A stretch of DNA of 37,281 nucleotides from Terriglobia bacterium (GCA_020072805.1 JAIQGC010000021.1:15498-52778), one strand, 5' to 3'; shown: positions 26,178-35,268, numbered from the stretch's first letter. The notes: generated from the letters alone by a model not told the origin. A program made the numbers and translations.

Positions 26178-29100
26178 ATGAACAATACAGCGAGCAGCTC
26201 GATGGTTTCGCATTTGTCATTCTGGAGGACCGCCGCACGGGTGTTTGTCCTTTTGCTGCTGGGCCAATGGCTTTTCGCGAGCGGCGCGGCGGGGCAAGCG
26301 ACGACGTCGCTTCGCGGAACGGTGACGGACAGTTCGGAAGGGGCAGTTGGAGCGGCCACGGTGACCCTGAGCAATCCGGAATCCAAGAGCGAGAGGACCG
26401 CGACAACGGGGCCGGACGGCGCGTATCAATTTCTGTTTCTGCCGCCGGGAACATACACGCTGACGGTGGCCGCGCAGGGATTCCAGAAATACGAGCAGAC
26501 CGGCCTGAAGTTGCTGGTAAACACGCCGACGACGATGAACGTGCAGCTGAAAGTGGGAGCCAGCAAGGAGGTTCTGACGGTGACGGCGGAAGAGCCGGCG
26601 CTGAACATGGTGGACGCGTCCATCGGGAATTCCTTCGACGAAAAACAGGTGAGCCTGATTCCGCTCGAAGGACGCAACGTACCCGATCTGCTCAGCCTGC
26701 AGGCGGGCGTCTCCTACACCGGTAACCGTATCTCGGACAAGGATCAGGACACGCGCAACGGTTCGGTCAATGGCGCGCGCAGCGACCAGAGCAACATTAC
26801 ACTGGATGGAGTGGACGTGAACGACCAGTCGAATGGGTACGCGTTTACCTCGGTGCTGCCGGTAACGCCGGACTCGGTGCAGGAATTCCGCGTGACGACG
26901 AGCAATTACGGCGCCGATCAAGGCCAGGGTTCCGGCGCGCAGGTGGTTCTGGTGACCAAGAGCGGCACCAATAAATTTCACGGCAGCGCGTATGAAAATC
27001 TTCGCAACACGGTCACCAGCGCCAATGATTATCTGGTGAAGCAGTCGGAATTGAATGTGGGCGAGCCGAACAAACCGTTGCAACTGAACCGCAATATTTT
27101 TGGCGCCTCAGTGGGCGGCCCTTTGCGCAAGGATCGTGCATTTTTCTTCGTGAATTACGAAGGAACACGCGAGCGCGAACAGCAGCGCGCCGAGCGGGTG
27201 ATCCCCACTCCGCAGATGTGCCAAGGACTGTTCCGCTATATGTATGGCAGCGGAAGTATGGTCACACTTACGCCCGCCGACCTGCAGAATCTCGACCCGA
27301 AGGGAATCGGCATCGACCCGGCAATGCTCGATCTGGTCGGTCACACCGGCTATCTGGATCAAACATTCTGCACGGGAAAGACAGTCACCAATGATTACTC
27401 CGCCGGCGACGGATTGAACTACGCGGGATTCGTGTTCCGCGCCCCCACCAGCCTGGATAACGACGTATTCATCAGCCGTCTGGACTACCGCATCTCGGCC
27501 GACGGCAAACACACGATTTTTTGGCGCGGCGCTCTGCAGAACTTGCGGAATCCGGGCGCGCCATTTCTTCCTGGCTATGCGCCGCAAACCACCACCGCGG
27601 ATCACAGCAAGGGAATTGCGCTCGGCTACACGGCAGTACTGAGCAACACACTCAACAACTCCTTCCGCTGGGGTTTCACGCGGCAGAGTTATGGAGTCGT
27701 CGGCAATACGAACCAGCCGTGGAATCAGTTTCTCGGACTGGACGAAGGATACACTTACAGCCACAATTTTCAGGTAGGCATTCACAATTTACTGGATGAC
27801 CTGTCCTGGACAAAGGGCAAGCACACGCTCCAGTTCGGGACGTCGATAGGCATCGCGCGTGATCCTCGTGAGACTTACCAGCACTCGTCGAGTCTGGGCC
27901 TGGGCACCACCAACTGGACTTCACCGATCGGCTTTGCGGGCACCACCAGTACGCTCGATCCGCAAAACGCCGCAGCACACCCGAGCCTCAATCTCATCGG
28001 CTTTGCGCCAGGCACGGCCCCGGAACCGCTCAACGCCACGCAGTACGACCGGCCGTTACTCGCGTTCTACGGAATGATTTCGGACGTCGTGGCCAATTAC
28101 AATCTGGACCGCAGCGGAAATGTGCTGCCGCAGGGCGCGCCCGTCAAGCGCAACTACGGCCTCAACTGGTATGAGTTCTACGGACAGGACACCTGGCGCA
28201 TCAAACCAAACTTCACGCTAACCTACGGCTTGCGCTGGTCTCTGTTCCCCCCGCCATGGGAGACAAATGGTTTGCAGACCTCGCCGACCTTCGGATTGGG
28301 CACGCAGTTCGCCAAGAACGTCGCGAACATGAATCAGGGTATCGGGTACGGCGCCGAGCCGCCCATTGCCTTCCAGCTTGGCGGTCCGGCGAATAACGGA
28401 CCGGGATTCTACAATTTGGAGAAGAAGGATTTTTCTCCCCGCCTGTCCTTCGCGTATTCGCCGCGTCCGAAGAGCGGTCTGCTGAAGGCCCTCTTCGGCA
28501 ATAACGATAAGACCGTGATTCGCGCGGGGTTTGCCCGCGTCTACGACCGTGCGGGATTCGCTCTGATCAATACGTTTGATCAGGTCGGTTCTGCGGGCTT
28601 GACCACGACGCTGCAGAATACCTGCTGCACATTCGGCGTAACCGGCGCCGAGGACTTGCCGCGGATTACCGCCATCAACAGCATTCCCAAATACAACATC
28701 AACGGTGTGCAGTTCTTCCTGGACCCGCCGGTCAACGCGTCGCCCACCGGCTTCCTGCAGATTCCCAATCTCGCGGCGGAGGCCAATCTGTGGGGCAATG
28801 ACGACACGCTGAAAACGCCGCATGCCTATACCGTCGATCTTTCGGTGGGCCGGGAATTGCCCAAGCGCTTCTCGCTGCAAATCTCTTATGTCGGCCGCTT
28901 CGGACGCAACCTTCTGACGCAGCGTGATTTGACCCAGCCCCTGGACATCGTGGATCCGAAAACAGGCATCGACTATTACACCGCGGCCGCCGCACTATCT
29001 AATCTGGCGAGACAGTTTGCGCTGGCCAATCAACCGAATGGCAATAACTTCTATCAAGCGGTGATCACGCCTGCGCAGATTTCGACCATCACCGCCTCGA

Positions 29101-30239
29101 TGCTGGGTCCAACGGCGCAGTATTGGGTGGACATGCTGCCCGCGCTGCGTCCGGGCGCCACCCAATATTCGGATCTCTTCACTGGCTTCACTCCGGCCAC
29201 TGCCAACACCACCGACGGATTACTGCAGTCCGTCTTCGATCTCTACTACAATCCGGCGCTTTCGGTGATCGGCGACGAAATTGTCGGGCTCGCGGACATC
29301 GATCTCTATGGCGGACTTGGCGACAACATCGGATCGGGGTCGTACTTTTTCAACGGGCCTGCAGGCCTTCTGGGAAATGGGTCCGGCCAGTTCCTGAATA
29401 ACCAGGCCATTTCCATGTATGCCTGGAGTTCGATCGGCAATTCGAACTATCACGCCCTGCAGATCAGCTTGCGAAAACAGATCAGCCACGGCGCGCAATT
29501 CGATTTGAACTACACCTATTCCAAATCGATTGACATCACCTCGGCCGCGTCACGCGTGGGTTTCTCTGTGTACGGCTACCAGAACATCGGTTTGGTGGGA
29601 ACACGCCTGGCCAACGACTTTTCTCCCAAGCTGGCGCGCGCGGTCTCCGACTATGACCTGACGCACCAATTCAATGCCAACTGGCTGGTGGATTTGCCGG
29701 TGGGAAAAGGCCGTGCTTTTGCACACGATGCGCATGGGATCGTCGACGCGGTCATCGGTGGCTGGCAAATCGGCGGACTGGCCCGCTGGACCAGCGGATT
29801 CCCCTTCAGCGTGGACGGCGGGCAGCGCTGGCCGACCAACTGGTTCCTCACCGCGATTGCGCAGATGACGAACCGGCCAGTCACTGGCGTGTTCAAGTCC
29901 AACGGCAGCGTCAGCGTGTTCGCGAACCCCGTTGCGGCCCAGACCGATTTCACGATTCCCCTGCCGGGCCAAGTTGGCTCGCGCAATGTTCTGCGCGGAG
30001 ACGGCTTCGCCAGCTGGGACATGAGCCTCGGCAAGCGCTGGAATCTGCCGGTGGAAGGCCACTCGCTGCAATTCCGCTGGGAAGTGTTCAACCTGCCCAA
30101 CCTCACGCGCTTCAACGCACAAAGTGTCGGGCAGTCTTTGCTGACTTCACTGACCCAGTCGCCGAACAGCTTCGGCGCCTACACCAGTCTGCTCACCCAG
30201 CCGCGAGTCATGCAGTTCGCGCTGCGCTATGAATTCTGA
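26178..30239 (+). CDS. Oar-type TonB-dependent receptor with carboxypeptidase-regulatory domain
   Basis: A 1353-residue outer-membrane receptor, larger than the one at 18080. It has a signal peptide (VFVLLLLGQWLFASGAAGQ), then a CarboxypepD_reg domain (SLRGTVTDSSEGAVGAATV, LPPGTYTLTVAAQGF). Next come plug motifs ITLDGVDVNDQSNGY and SGAQVVLVTKSGTNKFHGSAYE. The long barrel includes YEGTREREQQRAERVIPTP, typical of this acidobacterial group, and ends LRYEF with a terminal Phe. The ATG at 26178 has GGAG six bases upstream; a GTG at 26166 is an alternative. Substrate is unknown. Confidence 0.94.
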   Translation: MNNTASSSMVSHLSFWRTAARVFVLLLLGQWLFASGAAGQATTSLRGTVTDSSEGAVGAATVTLSNPESKSERTATTGPDGAYQFLFLPPGTYTLTVAAQGFQKYEQTGLKLLVNTPTTMNVQLKVGASKEVLTVTAEEPALNMVDASIGNSFDEKQVSLIPLEGRNVPDLLSLQAGVSYTGNRISDKDQDTRNGSVNGARSDQSNITLDGVDVNDQSNGYAFTSVLPVTPDSVQEFRVTTSNYGADQGQGSGAQVVLVTKSGTNKFHGSAYENLRNTVTSANDYLVKQSELNVGEPNKPLQLNRNIFGASVGGPLRKDRAFFFVNYEGTREREQQRAERVIPTPQMCQGLFRYMYGSGSMVTLTPADLQNLDPKGIGIDPAMLDLVGHTGYLDQTFCTGKTVTNDYSAGDGLNYAGFVFRAPTSLDNDVFISRLDYRISADGKHTIFWRGALQNLRNPGAPFLPGYAPQTTTADHSKGIALGYTAVLSNTLNNSFRWGFTRQSYGVVGNTNQPWNQFLGLDEGYTYSHNFQVGIHNLLDDLSWTKGKHTLQFGTSIGIARDPRETYQHSSSLGLGTTNWTSPIGFAGTTSTLDPQNAAAHPSLNLIGFAPGTAPEPLNATQYDRPLLAFYGMISDVVANYNLDRSGNVLPQGAPVKRNYGLNWYEFYGQDTWRIKPNFTLTYGLRWSLFPPPWETNGLQTSPTFGLGTQFAKNVANMNQGIGYGAEPPIAFQLGGPANNGPGFYNLEKKDFSPRLSFAYSPRPKSGLLKALFGNNDKTVIRAGFARVYDRAGFALINTFDQVGSAGLTTTLQNTCCTFGVTGAEDLPRITAINSIPKYNINGVQFFLDPPVNASPTGFLQIPNLAAEANLWGNDDTLKTPHAYTVDLSVGRELPKRFSLQISYVGRFGRNLLTQRDLTQPLDIVDPKTGIDYYTAAAALSNLARQFALANQPNGNNFYQAVITPAQISTITASMLGPTAQYWVDMLPALRPGATQYSDLFTGFTPATANTTDGLLQSVFDLYYNPALSVIGDEIVGLADIDLYGGLGDNIGSGSYFFNGPAGLLGNGSGQFLNNQAISMYAWSSIGNSNYHALQISLRKQISHGAQFDLNYTYSKSIDITSAASRVGFSVYGYQNIGLVGTRLANDFSPKLARAVSDYDLTHQFNANWLVDLPVGKGRAFAHDAHGIVDAVIGGWQIGGLARWTSGFPFSVDGGQRWPTNWFLTAIAQMTNRPVTGVFKSNGSVSVFANPVAAQTDFTIPLPGQVGSRNVLRGDGFASWDMSLGKRWNLPVEGHSLQFRWEVFNLPNLTRFNAQSVGQSLLTSLTQSPNSFGAYTSLLTQPRVMQFALRYEF

Positions 30240-30256
30240 GCGAACGTAGCGCACGG

Positions 30257-30967
30257 TTAGCGGATCAGGTAGACCTTGCGTAGGGTCTGGCGCACTTCGC
30301 AGCGGCCAGACCAGCCCTGCGGGAAGAAAGCCAGCGTGTCCGGCTGGATTTCGATTTGCTCGCCGCTGTCATGGGTGTAGGTGCAGGTGCCGGCGAGGAA
30401 ATGGCAAAACTCGTCGGCGGTGACCACGCAGCGCCAGGTTCCGGGCGTGCAGGTCCACAGGCCGCTTTCGGCGCGGCCGTTTTCTTCGCGGCTAAGAAGA
30501 ATGCCCGCGGTGCGCGAATGGCCTTCGATCATCGTGGGAATTTCACCCCAATCTTTCAGCGGAGTGGCGGTCAGCACCTTATTCAGCACGGGAGTGCGTT
30601 CGGCGGGGCCGCCGGGGCAGGTCATGTAGGAGGCGTGAAGTTCGTCGCGGGCTTCGCAGGAGCCGCTCCAGCCCTGTTTGAAATGAATGAGCGTCCCAGG
30701 AGCGGCGTCGATGGTTTCGCCGCCGCGGCTGCGGAAGAGAGCGCCGCCGCGCAGGACGTAGCAGAGCAGGTCCGTGGCGGTTTCGTGGGTAGTGCGGCCC
30801 GGGGTCCAACGGCGGATGCCGGCTTCGAGTTGGGCGTCGGCGCTGTGGTGCAGGATGAAGTTTTCCGCGTTAGGAAAAAAATCGCGCCAGCGTGCGGCGG
30901 GCCAGAGATGCGGCGCGGTGGAATCCAGTTTTACTATTCTTGTTTCGTTCATTCCTGTTTCTTTCAC
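30257..30967 (-). CDS. Bicupin protein (two cupin_3/DUF861-like domains)
   Basis: A 236-residue protein made of two cupin repeats. Each half ends in the same pattern, GTLIHFKQGWSGSCEARDEL and DTLAFFPQGWSGRCEVRQTL, typical of cupin_3 (DUF861) domains related to ureidoglycine aminohydrolase. Catalytic metal ligands are not obvious, so it may bind a small molecule rather than catalyse. The GTG at 30967 lies directly after the TAG of the upstream glycosyltransferase gene with no gap, suggesting translational coupling; an ATG five codons later (30952) is an alternative start. The link to a glycosyltransferase suggests a shared small-molecule pathway. Confidence 0.8.
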   Translation of the reverse strand: MKETGMNETRIVKLDSTAPHLWPAARWRDFFPNAENFILHHSADAQLEAGIRRWTPGRTTHETATDLLCYVLRGGALFRSRGGETIDAAPGTLIHFKQGWSGSCEARDELHASYMTCPGGPAERTPVLNKVLTATPLKDWGEIPTMIEGHSRTAGILLSREENGRAESGLWTCTPGTWRCVVTADEFCHFLAGTCTYTHDSGEQIEIQPDTLAFFPQGWSGRCEVRQTLRKVYLIR

Positions 30968-32260
30968 CTAGTGAGAATCCTTTTTCAGTAGCGCATCGAG
31001 CAGCCGGGCGGCTTTTTCCGAACCGGGCTGGGCGTGCATCTGCGCTGAGGTGTTTTTCAGTTTTTGCTTCATGGCCTCGCTGTGAAAAATGGTATGCAGA
31101 TTCGCACCCAATTCCTCGAGCGTCCAGTGGTTGCGGTGCATTTTGATGCCGTGGCCGGTTTCGTGGACGCGAGTGGCGTTGTCATGGCCGTCCCAGACGT
31201 AAGGCATGATGATGGCGGGTTTGGCGAAATAGAGGCACTCCGTAAAAGTGTTGTTGCCGCCGTGGTGGATGACGGCGTCCACCTGGGGAATCACGGAGGG
31301 TTGCGGAAACCATTTATCGAGGATGACGTTAGCGGGGATCTGCGAGTAAGCATCGAGGTAGCCGCCGACGTTGACGAGCGCGCGCAGGGGCAATTTTCCC
31401 AGGGCGTCAATCAAGCGCTGGAGTGTTTTTGTGTCGCCGCAGCCGAGTGAGCCGAAGCTCACGTAGACGAGCGGTTTGTCCTGATGCCCGGGGAACCGGG
31501 GCAGCGAGTAGGGCTGCTCCTGGCGGACGCAGCCTTCGAGATACTGAAATTTCCGCGGGTCGAGCGGCCGGCTGCGCTTGAATTTGACGGCTTCGGGATA
31601 GAGCAGCAGGTTCAGAAACGGCGAGGATTCGAAAAACTGACCGAGGGGATAGGGAGCTTCGCCGTGCGCGGCGAGGAAGGCGTTGAAGCGCTCGTGAATG
31701 GGCCTGATGACGGCATGAAAACGCTCTTCGTAGGCGCGGAAGCAGGCGCGGTCGTCCTGGCCGCAGCCGGAGAGGTGCGGAGGAATTGCGGGATCGGGGA
31801 TTTCATTTTCGCTGCAGGAGATGATGCGCACCCAGGGTTTTCCGAACTGTTTTATGGCCGGGAAGAGAATGACGTTGTCCACGCAAATAAGATCGGGCCG
31901 CACGGTTTGCAGGACATGAGGAAGATCCTTCTGGGCCCAGACGGCGGTTTCCACGATGGCGTCCCAGCAGTCGCGGACGTAGTTATCGATCTGGTCGCAG
32001 GGGGATTTATCGAAGTTGGGAATGTGGCCGTTGATGAAGTTCTGCCAGTATTGCGCGACTTCTTCGGCAGCCATGGGCGGGGCCATGTTGACGATGTGCT
32101 CGGCGAAGCCGTAGCCCTTGTAGACGCCGGCCATGTCCGGAGCGGTGAGAAAGACGGGCGTGTGGCCGAGCGCCTTGCAGGCCTGGGCGATACCGACGGA
32201 GTTGAGAGCGGGGCCGTAGGCGGCTTCGGGAAAAAAGGCGATGACTTTGCTTGGCGGCAT
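30968..32260 (-). CDS. GT1-family (MGT/UGT-type) glycosyltransferase
   Basis: A 430-residue GT-B fold glycosyltransferase of the macrolide/UDP-glucuronosyl group. The C-terminal donor-binding signature is clear: VYVSFGSLG, then DKWFPQPSVIPQVDAVIHHG, GNNTFTECLYFAKPAIIMP and WDGHDNATRVHETGHG. The N-terminal half, with FFPEAAYGPALNSVGIAQAC, forms the acceptor domain. Such enzymes transfer sugar from a nucleotide donor to small hydrophobic acceptors; the acceptor here is unknown. It is followed immediately by the bicupin gene and is divergent from the lipid-kinase gene. Confidence 0.92.
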   Translation of the reverse strand: MPPSKVIAFFPEAAYGPALNSVGIAQACKALGHTPVFLTAPDMAGVYKGYGFAEHIVNMAPPMAAEEVAQYWQNFINGHIPNFDKSPCDQIDNYVRDCWDAIVETAVWAQKDLPHVLQTVRPDLICVDNVILFPAIKQFGKPWVRIISCSENEIPDPAIPPHLSGCGQDDRACFRAYEERFHAVIRPIHERFNAFLAAHGEAPYPLGQFFESSPFLNLLLYPEAVKFKRSRPLDPRKFQYLEGCVRQEQPYSLPRFPGHQDKPLVYVSFGSLGCGDTKTLQRLIDALGKLPLRALVNVGGYLDAYSQIPANVILDKWFPQPSVIPQVDAVIHHGGNNTFTECLYFAKPAIIMPYVWDGHDNATRVHETGHGIKMHRNHWTLEELGANLHTIFHSEAMKQKLKNTSAQMHAQPGSEKAARLLDALLKKDSH

Positions 32261-32420
32261 GGTGTCTCCGACGGATTGTTTCCGGTGGAGATTATTGGCG
32301 AAAAGTGCGGATTGCGCCAGTGAATTGAGGAGTACCCACGGATGAAATGTTGGTGAGGTGGAAAATGAGCGGGGAAGCGGATTGACAGAGGCAGAGAGAT
32401 TCGCGGAAGATGGCGGCGCG

Positions 32421-33359
32421 ATGCTTCCAGAAAATATTGTGTCGAAGAAAGCGCCGGCGCTGCTGCTGGTGAATCCGGAGGCGGGCGGAGGGCGCGCGCT
32501 CGAGTATCTGCCGCGGATTGAACGCTATTTTGCCTCGCAGGATTTTCCCTACGAAGTAGAGAAGACGAATCACGTGGAGAAGATGGAGGCGCACGCGCGG
32601 GCCGCGGCGGCAAATGGCACGCGGCTGCTGATTTCGGCGGGGGGCGACGGAACGTTTCAGGCGGTGGTTAACGCGGTGGATAGAAGCAAGGTGGTGGTGG
32701 GAATTCTGCCCGTGGGCGGGGGAAATGATTTTGCGGCTTCGGCGGGAGTGCCGCTGGACCCGGTGGCGGCGGCAGCGGCGGTGCTGCGGCGGCCGATTCG
32801 CACGATGGATTTGCTGCGGGCGCGAACGGCGGACGGGCGCGTGCGGCTGTATGCGGGCGGCGGAGGGATTGGTCTGGATGCGGAGGCGGCGCGGTATGCC
32901 GGAGGGCGATACCGGAGATTGCCGGGGACGCTGCGCTATGTGGCGTCGGCGCTGGCGGCGCTGCGCAAGTTCAAGCCGCTGGAGATCACCGTGGAGTTTC
33001 CCGGAGGGGAACACGCCACGGCCACGCTGAGCGTGCTGCTCGCCGGGGTGCTCAATACTCACCGCTATGGCGCGGGATTGCGTCTGGCGCCGGAGGCGCG
33101 GGCGGACGACGGGTGGCTCGATCCGGTGCTGGTGGAGCGCATGGGACTGGGCGAACTGCTGGACCTGCTGGCGCAACTGACGCGCAGCGGAGAGGTGCGC
33201 AGCGCGCATATCACGCGGATGCGCGCGCGGCGCGTGCGGCTCTCGGCGGATCGTCCGGCAATGTTTCATGGAGACGGGGAGATTCTGGGGCCGGCGCCGG
33301 TGGAGATCGAAGTGGCGGCGGGAGCGGTGCGGATCGCCGGTGCGGCCGGCGCGGAATAG
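32421..33359 (+). CDS. YegS/DagK-type lipid (diacylglycerol-like) kinase
   Basis: A kinase of about 312 residues. The diacylglycerol-kinase catalytic domain opens ALLLVNPEAGGGRALEYL, followed by the nucleotide motif ISAGGDGTFQAVVNAV and GILPVGGGNDFAASAGVP. The C-terminal lobe has YAGGGGIGLDAEAARYA and the FHGDGEILGPAPVEIEV ending of the LCB5/YegS group. It would phosphorylate a lipid such as diacylglycerol or undecaprenol-like alcohols. The start is not fixed: ATG 32421 fits homology, while TTG 32382 has a GGGGAAG site and GTG 32358 is open too. It converges with the gene ending at 33368. Confidence 0.88.
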   Translation: MLPENIVSKKAPALLLVNPEAGGGRALEYLPRIERYFASQDFPYEVEKTNHVEKMEAHARAAAANGTRLLISAGGDGTFQAVVNAVDRSKVVVGILPVGGGNDFAASAGVPLDPVAAAAAVLRRPIRTMDLLRARTADGRVRLYAGGGGIGLDAEAARYAGGRYRRLPGTLRYVASALAALRKFKPLEITVEFPGGEHATATLSVLLAGVLNTHRYGAGLRLAPEARADDGWLDPVLVERMGLGELLDLLAQLTRSGEVRSAHITRMRARRVRLSADRPAMFHGDGEILGPAPVEIEVAAGAVRIAGAAGAE

Positions 33360-33367
33360 CGCGCGGT

Positions 33368-33730
33368 TCAGGAGCGCTTGCGGTCGATTTTCAGGGTGAC
33401 GATGATTTCCTTGCGGGAATCGAAGCTGGAGACGGTGCGGGTGGCAGACTGGGAATCGTCCTTGACCGCGTGAATTTCGTAGTCGGCGTTGGGATCCAGC
33501 CCGCTGAAGCGGAAGGTGCCAGCGTCATCGGTGATGCGGCTCTGCACGACCTGCGTGCGCATGTTTTTCAGGAAGACGACGGCGCCGGAGACCAGGGACT
33601 CGTCCTTGTTGAGGACGATGCCGCGGACGGTGCGGAGATGGGACTCGTGCTTGGAGCCCTGGGCCAGAGACAGAGTGGAAACCAGCAGGAGGGCGGCAAA
33701 AACCCAGGCGATGCGGCGAGAGAGGTTCAC
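33368..33730 (-). CDS. Small secreted carboxypeptidase-regulatory-domain protein
   Basis: A 120-residue protein with a signal peptide (AWVFAALLLVSTLSLAQG). A single CarboxypepD_reg/Cna-B-like beta-sandwich follows (VRGIVLNKDESLVSGAVVF, GTFRFSGLDPNADYEIHA). There is no catalytic domain. The start codon overlaps the previous gene's stop as ATGA, so the two are translationally coupled. A role as a stand-alone accessory of surface proteins is a guess. Confidence 0.82.
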   Translation of the reverse strand: MNLSRRIAWVFAALLLVSTLSLAQGSKHESHLRTVRGIVLNKDESLVSGAVVFLKNMRTQVVQSRITDDAGTFRFSGLDPNADYEIHAVKDDSQSATRTVSSFDSRKEIIVTLKIDRKRS

Positions 33731-34245
33731 GGTTTCTCCTTTTTCTGGTGCTTGGAGGACTTGGGGGCGGCCGGTTGCAGGCGGAGGAAGAAATTCTCCT
33801 GGCGCTCTCCGCTGGTGGAATCGGCGGTGCGGGTCTGTTGGTCAAAACCGGGAGCGCGCACCAGGACTTCGTAGGTTTCGCCGAGGCCCTGGAAGACGCG
33901 GACGGCGAATTCACCGCGGGAATTGGTGCGGGTCTGCCAGCGGTATTTTTTCTCGCGGGTGCGGCGCACGCGGACCTCGGCGTCGGGCAGGGCCAGGGCC
34001 TTGTCGTTAAAAACGGTTCCGCGAATGATGTAATCGCGTTCGTGCTTGCGGGCGTTCTTTTGTGCGGGGGATGGCGCGCGGGTAGAGGATTCCGGAGCGG
34101 GGGCCGGGTTCTGCGGCGGAGGCACGGCGGCGGCGGAAAACCCCGCGCCGGGGGCCAGCAGGAACAGAGCGGCGATGGCGGCGAACGGTTTCAAGATTAC
34201 GCTCCTGGCCAATTGGATGGCGGAAAGCCGTGCAGGGGATGCCAT
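33727..34245 (-). CDS. Secreted carboxypeptidase-regulatory-domain protein
   Basis: A protein of about 172 residues with a basic, hydrophobic N-terminal signal (ILKPFAAIAALFLLAPGAGFSAAA) and a Pro-rich linker. One CarboxypepD_reg-like domain follows (YIIRGTVFNDKALALPDAEV, NSRGEFAVRVFQG, VLVRAPGF), and the C terminus is Lys-rich. The start is uncertain: ATG 34245 or TTG 34263, neither with a good ribosome site. It overlaps the next gene by ATGA and follows the LysW-like gene on the same strand. Confidence 0.8.
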   Translation of the reverse strand: MASPARLSAIQLARSVILKPFAAIAALFLLAPGAGFSAAAVPPPQNPAPAPESSTRAPSPAQKNARKHERDYIIRGTVFNDKALALPDAEVRVRRTREKKYRWQTRTNSRGEFAVRVFQGLGETYEVLVRAPGFDQQTRTADSTSGERQENFFLRLQPAAPKSSKHQKKEKP

Positions 34246-34317
34246 ATCCGGGAACAATCCCAAGGATGAATTTCGGGGTGGAAAAAGAAGAAGAGCGCCC
34301 CGGATTATGCTGCGCCG

Positions 34318-34430
34318 TTACTCTTCGTCCTCTTCTTCCTCTTCTTCGAGTTCTTTTTCGTCCTCGTCGTCTTCTTCGTCTTCGTCCTCTTCCTTCTCCT
34401 CGTCTTCGTCCTCATCGTCGAGATCGTCGG
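34318..34430. repeat. Low-complexity GAA/GAC-type tract encoding the acidic tail
   Basis: The plus strand reads as a run of tc-rich triplets (tcttcg, tcctct, cttcct) over about 110 bases, nearly all Asp or Glu codons on the minus strand. Such a tract is prone to slippage and length variation. Confidence 0.7.
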
Positions 34431-34569
34431 AAATGGGATTCAGATGGACGGGGTGCGTCTGCACGACTTCGAGTTCCATTTCGCACTCGGGGCAGTTGAG
34501 GATCTCGCCTTCCTCGACTTCGTCTTCGTCCACATCAATTTCAGCGGCACAATCCGGGCAGCGAATCAC
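34318..34569 (-). CDS. LysW-like zinc-ribbon protein with poly-Asp/Glu tail
   Basis: An 83-residue protein. The N-terminal 45 residues match the LysW amino-group carrier pattern: C4-x2-C7, AEIDVDEDE, GEILNCPEC with C26 and C29, and a MELEVV strand. LysW proteins carry alpha-amino-dicarboxylates on a C-terminal Glu during lysine or arginine biosynthesis and normally end EDWGE. Here the end is replaced by an acidic tail (residues 48-83) in which all but four residues (L50, K59, K72, L74) are Asp or Glu, finishing in Glu. No lysX, lysZ, lysY or lysJ-type enzymes are in the window. A good AGGAGG precedes the ATG at 34569. It may be a carrier or only a zinc-ribbon paralogue. Confidence 0.8.
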   Translation of the reverse strand: MIRCPDCAAEIDVDEDEVEEGEILNCPECEMELEVVQTHPVHLNPISDDLDDEDEDEEKEEDEDEEDDEDEKELEEEEEEDEE

Positions 34570-34669
34570 GGCTGCGACCTCCTGGTAAAGATTATGAGCG
34601 TGCCAGCAAGCAAGAGGCGAGCGGCAGCAACCAGCGTATTATATACCGCGAGGAGCATCGGGCGCTGAA

Positions 34670-35218
34670 GTGTCGGTGGAAGAGGCGAAAGAGACACAGC
34701 CGGGGCGGAAAGAGCGGGAGGGCGAAGTGGCATCGTCGAGAGAATATCCGGAGAGGCCGTTGGTGGGGGTTGGTGGAGTGCTGATCGAAGAAGGGCGGGT
34801 GGTGCTGATCCGGCGGGGAGCGGAACCGCTGAAGGGCGAATGGTCGATTCCGGGAGGAACGCTGGAACTGGGAGAGTCGCTGGCGGCGGGTGTCGAGCGG
34901 GAAATGCTCGAGGAGACGGGTTTGCAAGTGCGGGTGGGGGAGCTGATCGAGGTGTTCGACCGGGTATTTTACGCGGATGGCGATAGCGGGCGGCTTTCCC
35001 CGGCGCCCAACGGGAAGAATACGCGGCCGCGGTATCACTATGTCATTGCGGATTATTTGTGCAAGCGGATGGGCGGAGAAGCGCGCGCGGGAAGCGACGT
35101 GACGGATGTGGCGCTGGTGCACGAGGAGGAGCTGGAGCGGTACGGATTGAGCGAGACGGCGACGAGGATTGTGCGGAAGGCGTTTGCGATGGCGCGGGGG
35201 CAGAGTGGCCGAGGCTGA
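34670..35218 (+). CDS. Nudix hydrolase
   Basis: A 182-residue protein with a perfect Nudix box at residues 63-85: G63-x5-E69-x7-R77-E78-x2-E81-E82-x-G84-L85, preceded by KGEWSIPGG. These enzymes hydrolyse a nucleoside diphosphate linked to another group, using Mg bound by the box glutamates; the ADP-ribose or NADH group is most likely from the VFDRVFYADG context, but this is a guess. The first ~28 residues are charged and probably disordered. The start is GTG 34670, with AGGAG 14 bases upstream, which is a wide spacing. It is divergent from the LysW-like gene. Confidence 0.92.
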   Translation: MSVEEAKETQPGRKEREGEVASSREYPERPLVGVGGVLIEEGRVVLIRRGAEPLKGEWSIPGGTLELGESLAAGVEREMLEETGLQVRVGELIEVFDRVFYADGDSGRLSPAPNGKNTRPRYHYVIADYLCKRMGGEARAGSDVTDVALVHEEELERYGLSETATRIVRKAFAMARGQSGRG

Positions 35219-35227
35219 AAAAAGCTG

Positions 35228-35245
35228 CCAGCCTAAAGGCTGGCG
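35228..35245. terminator. Hairpin between the convergent Nudix and uppS genes
   Basis: A 7-bp stem GCCAGCC/GGCTGGC with a TAAA loop lies between the two convergent stop codons. There is no strong T-run on either side, so it could be a weak two-way terminator or a short dispersed REP-like unit. Confidence 0.45.
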
Positions 35246-35268
35246 CTACATAAGCAAAAACATTGGAG

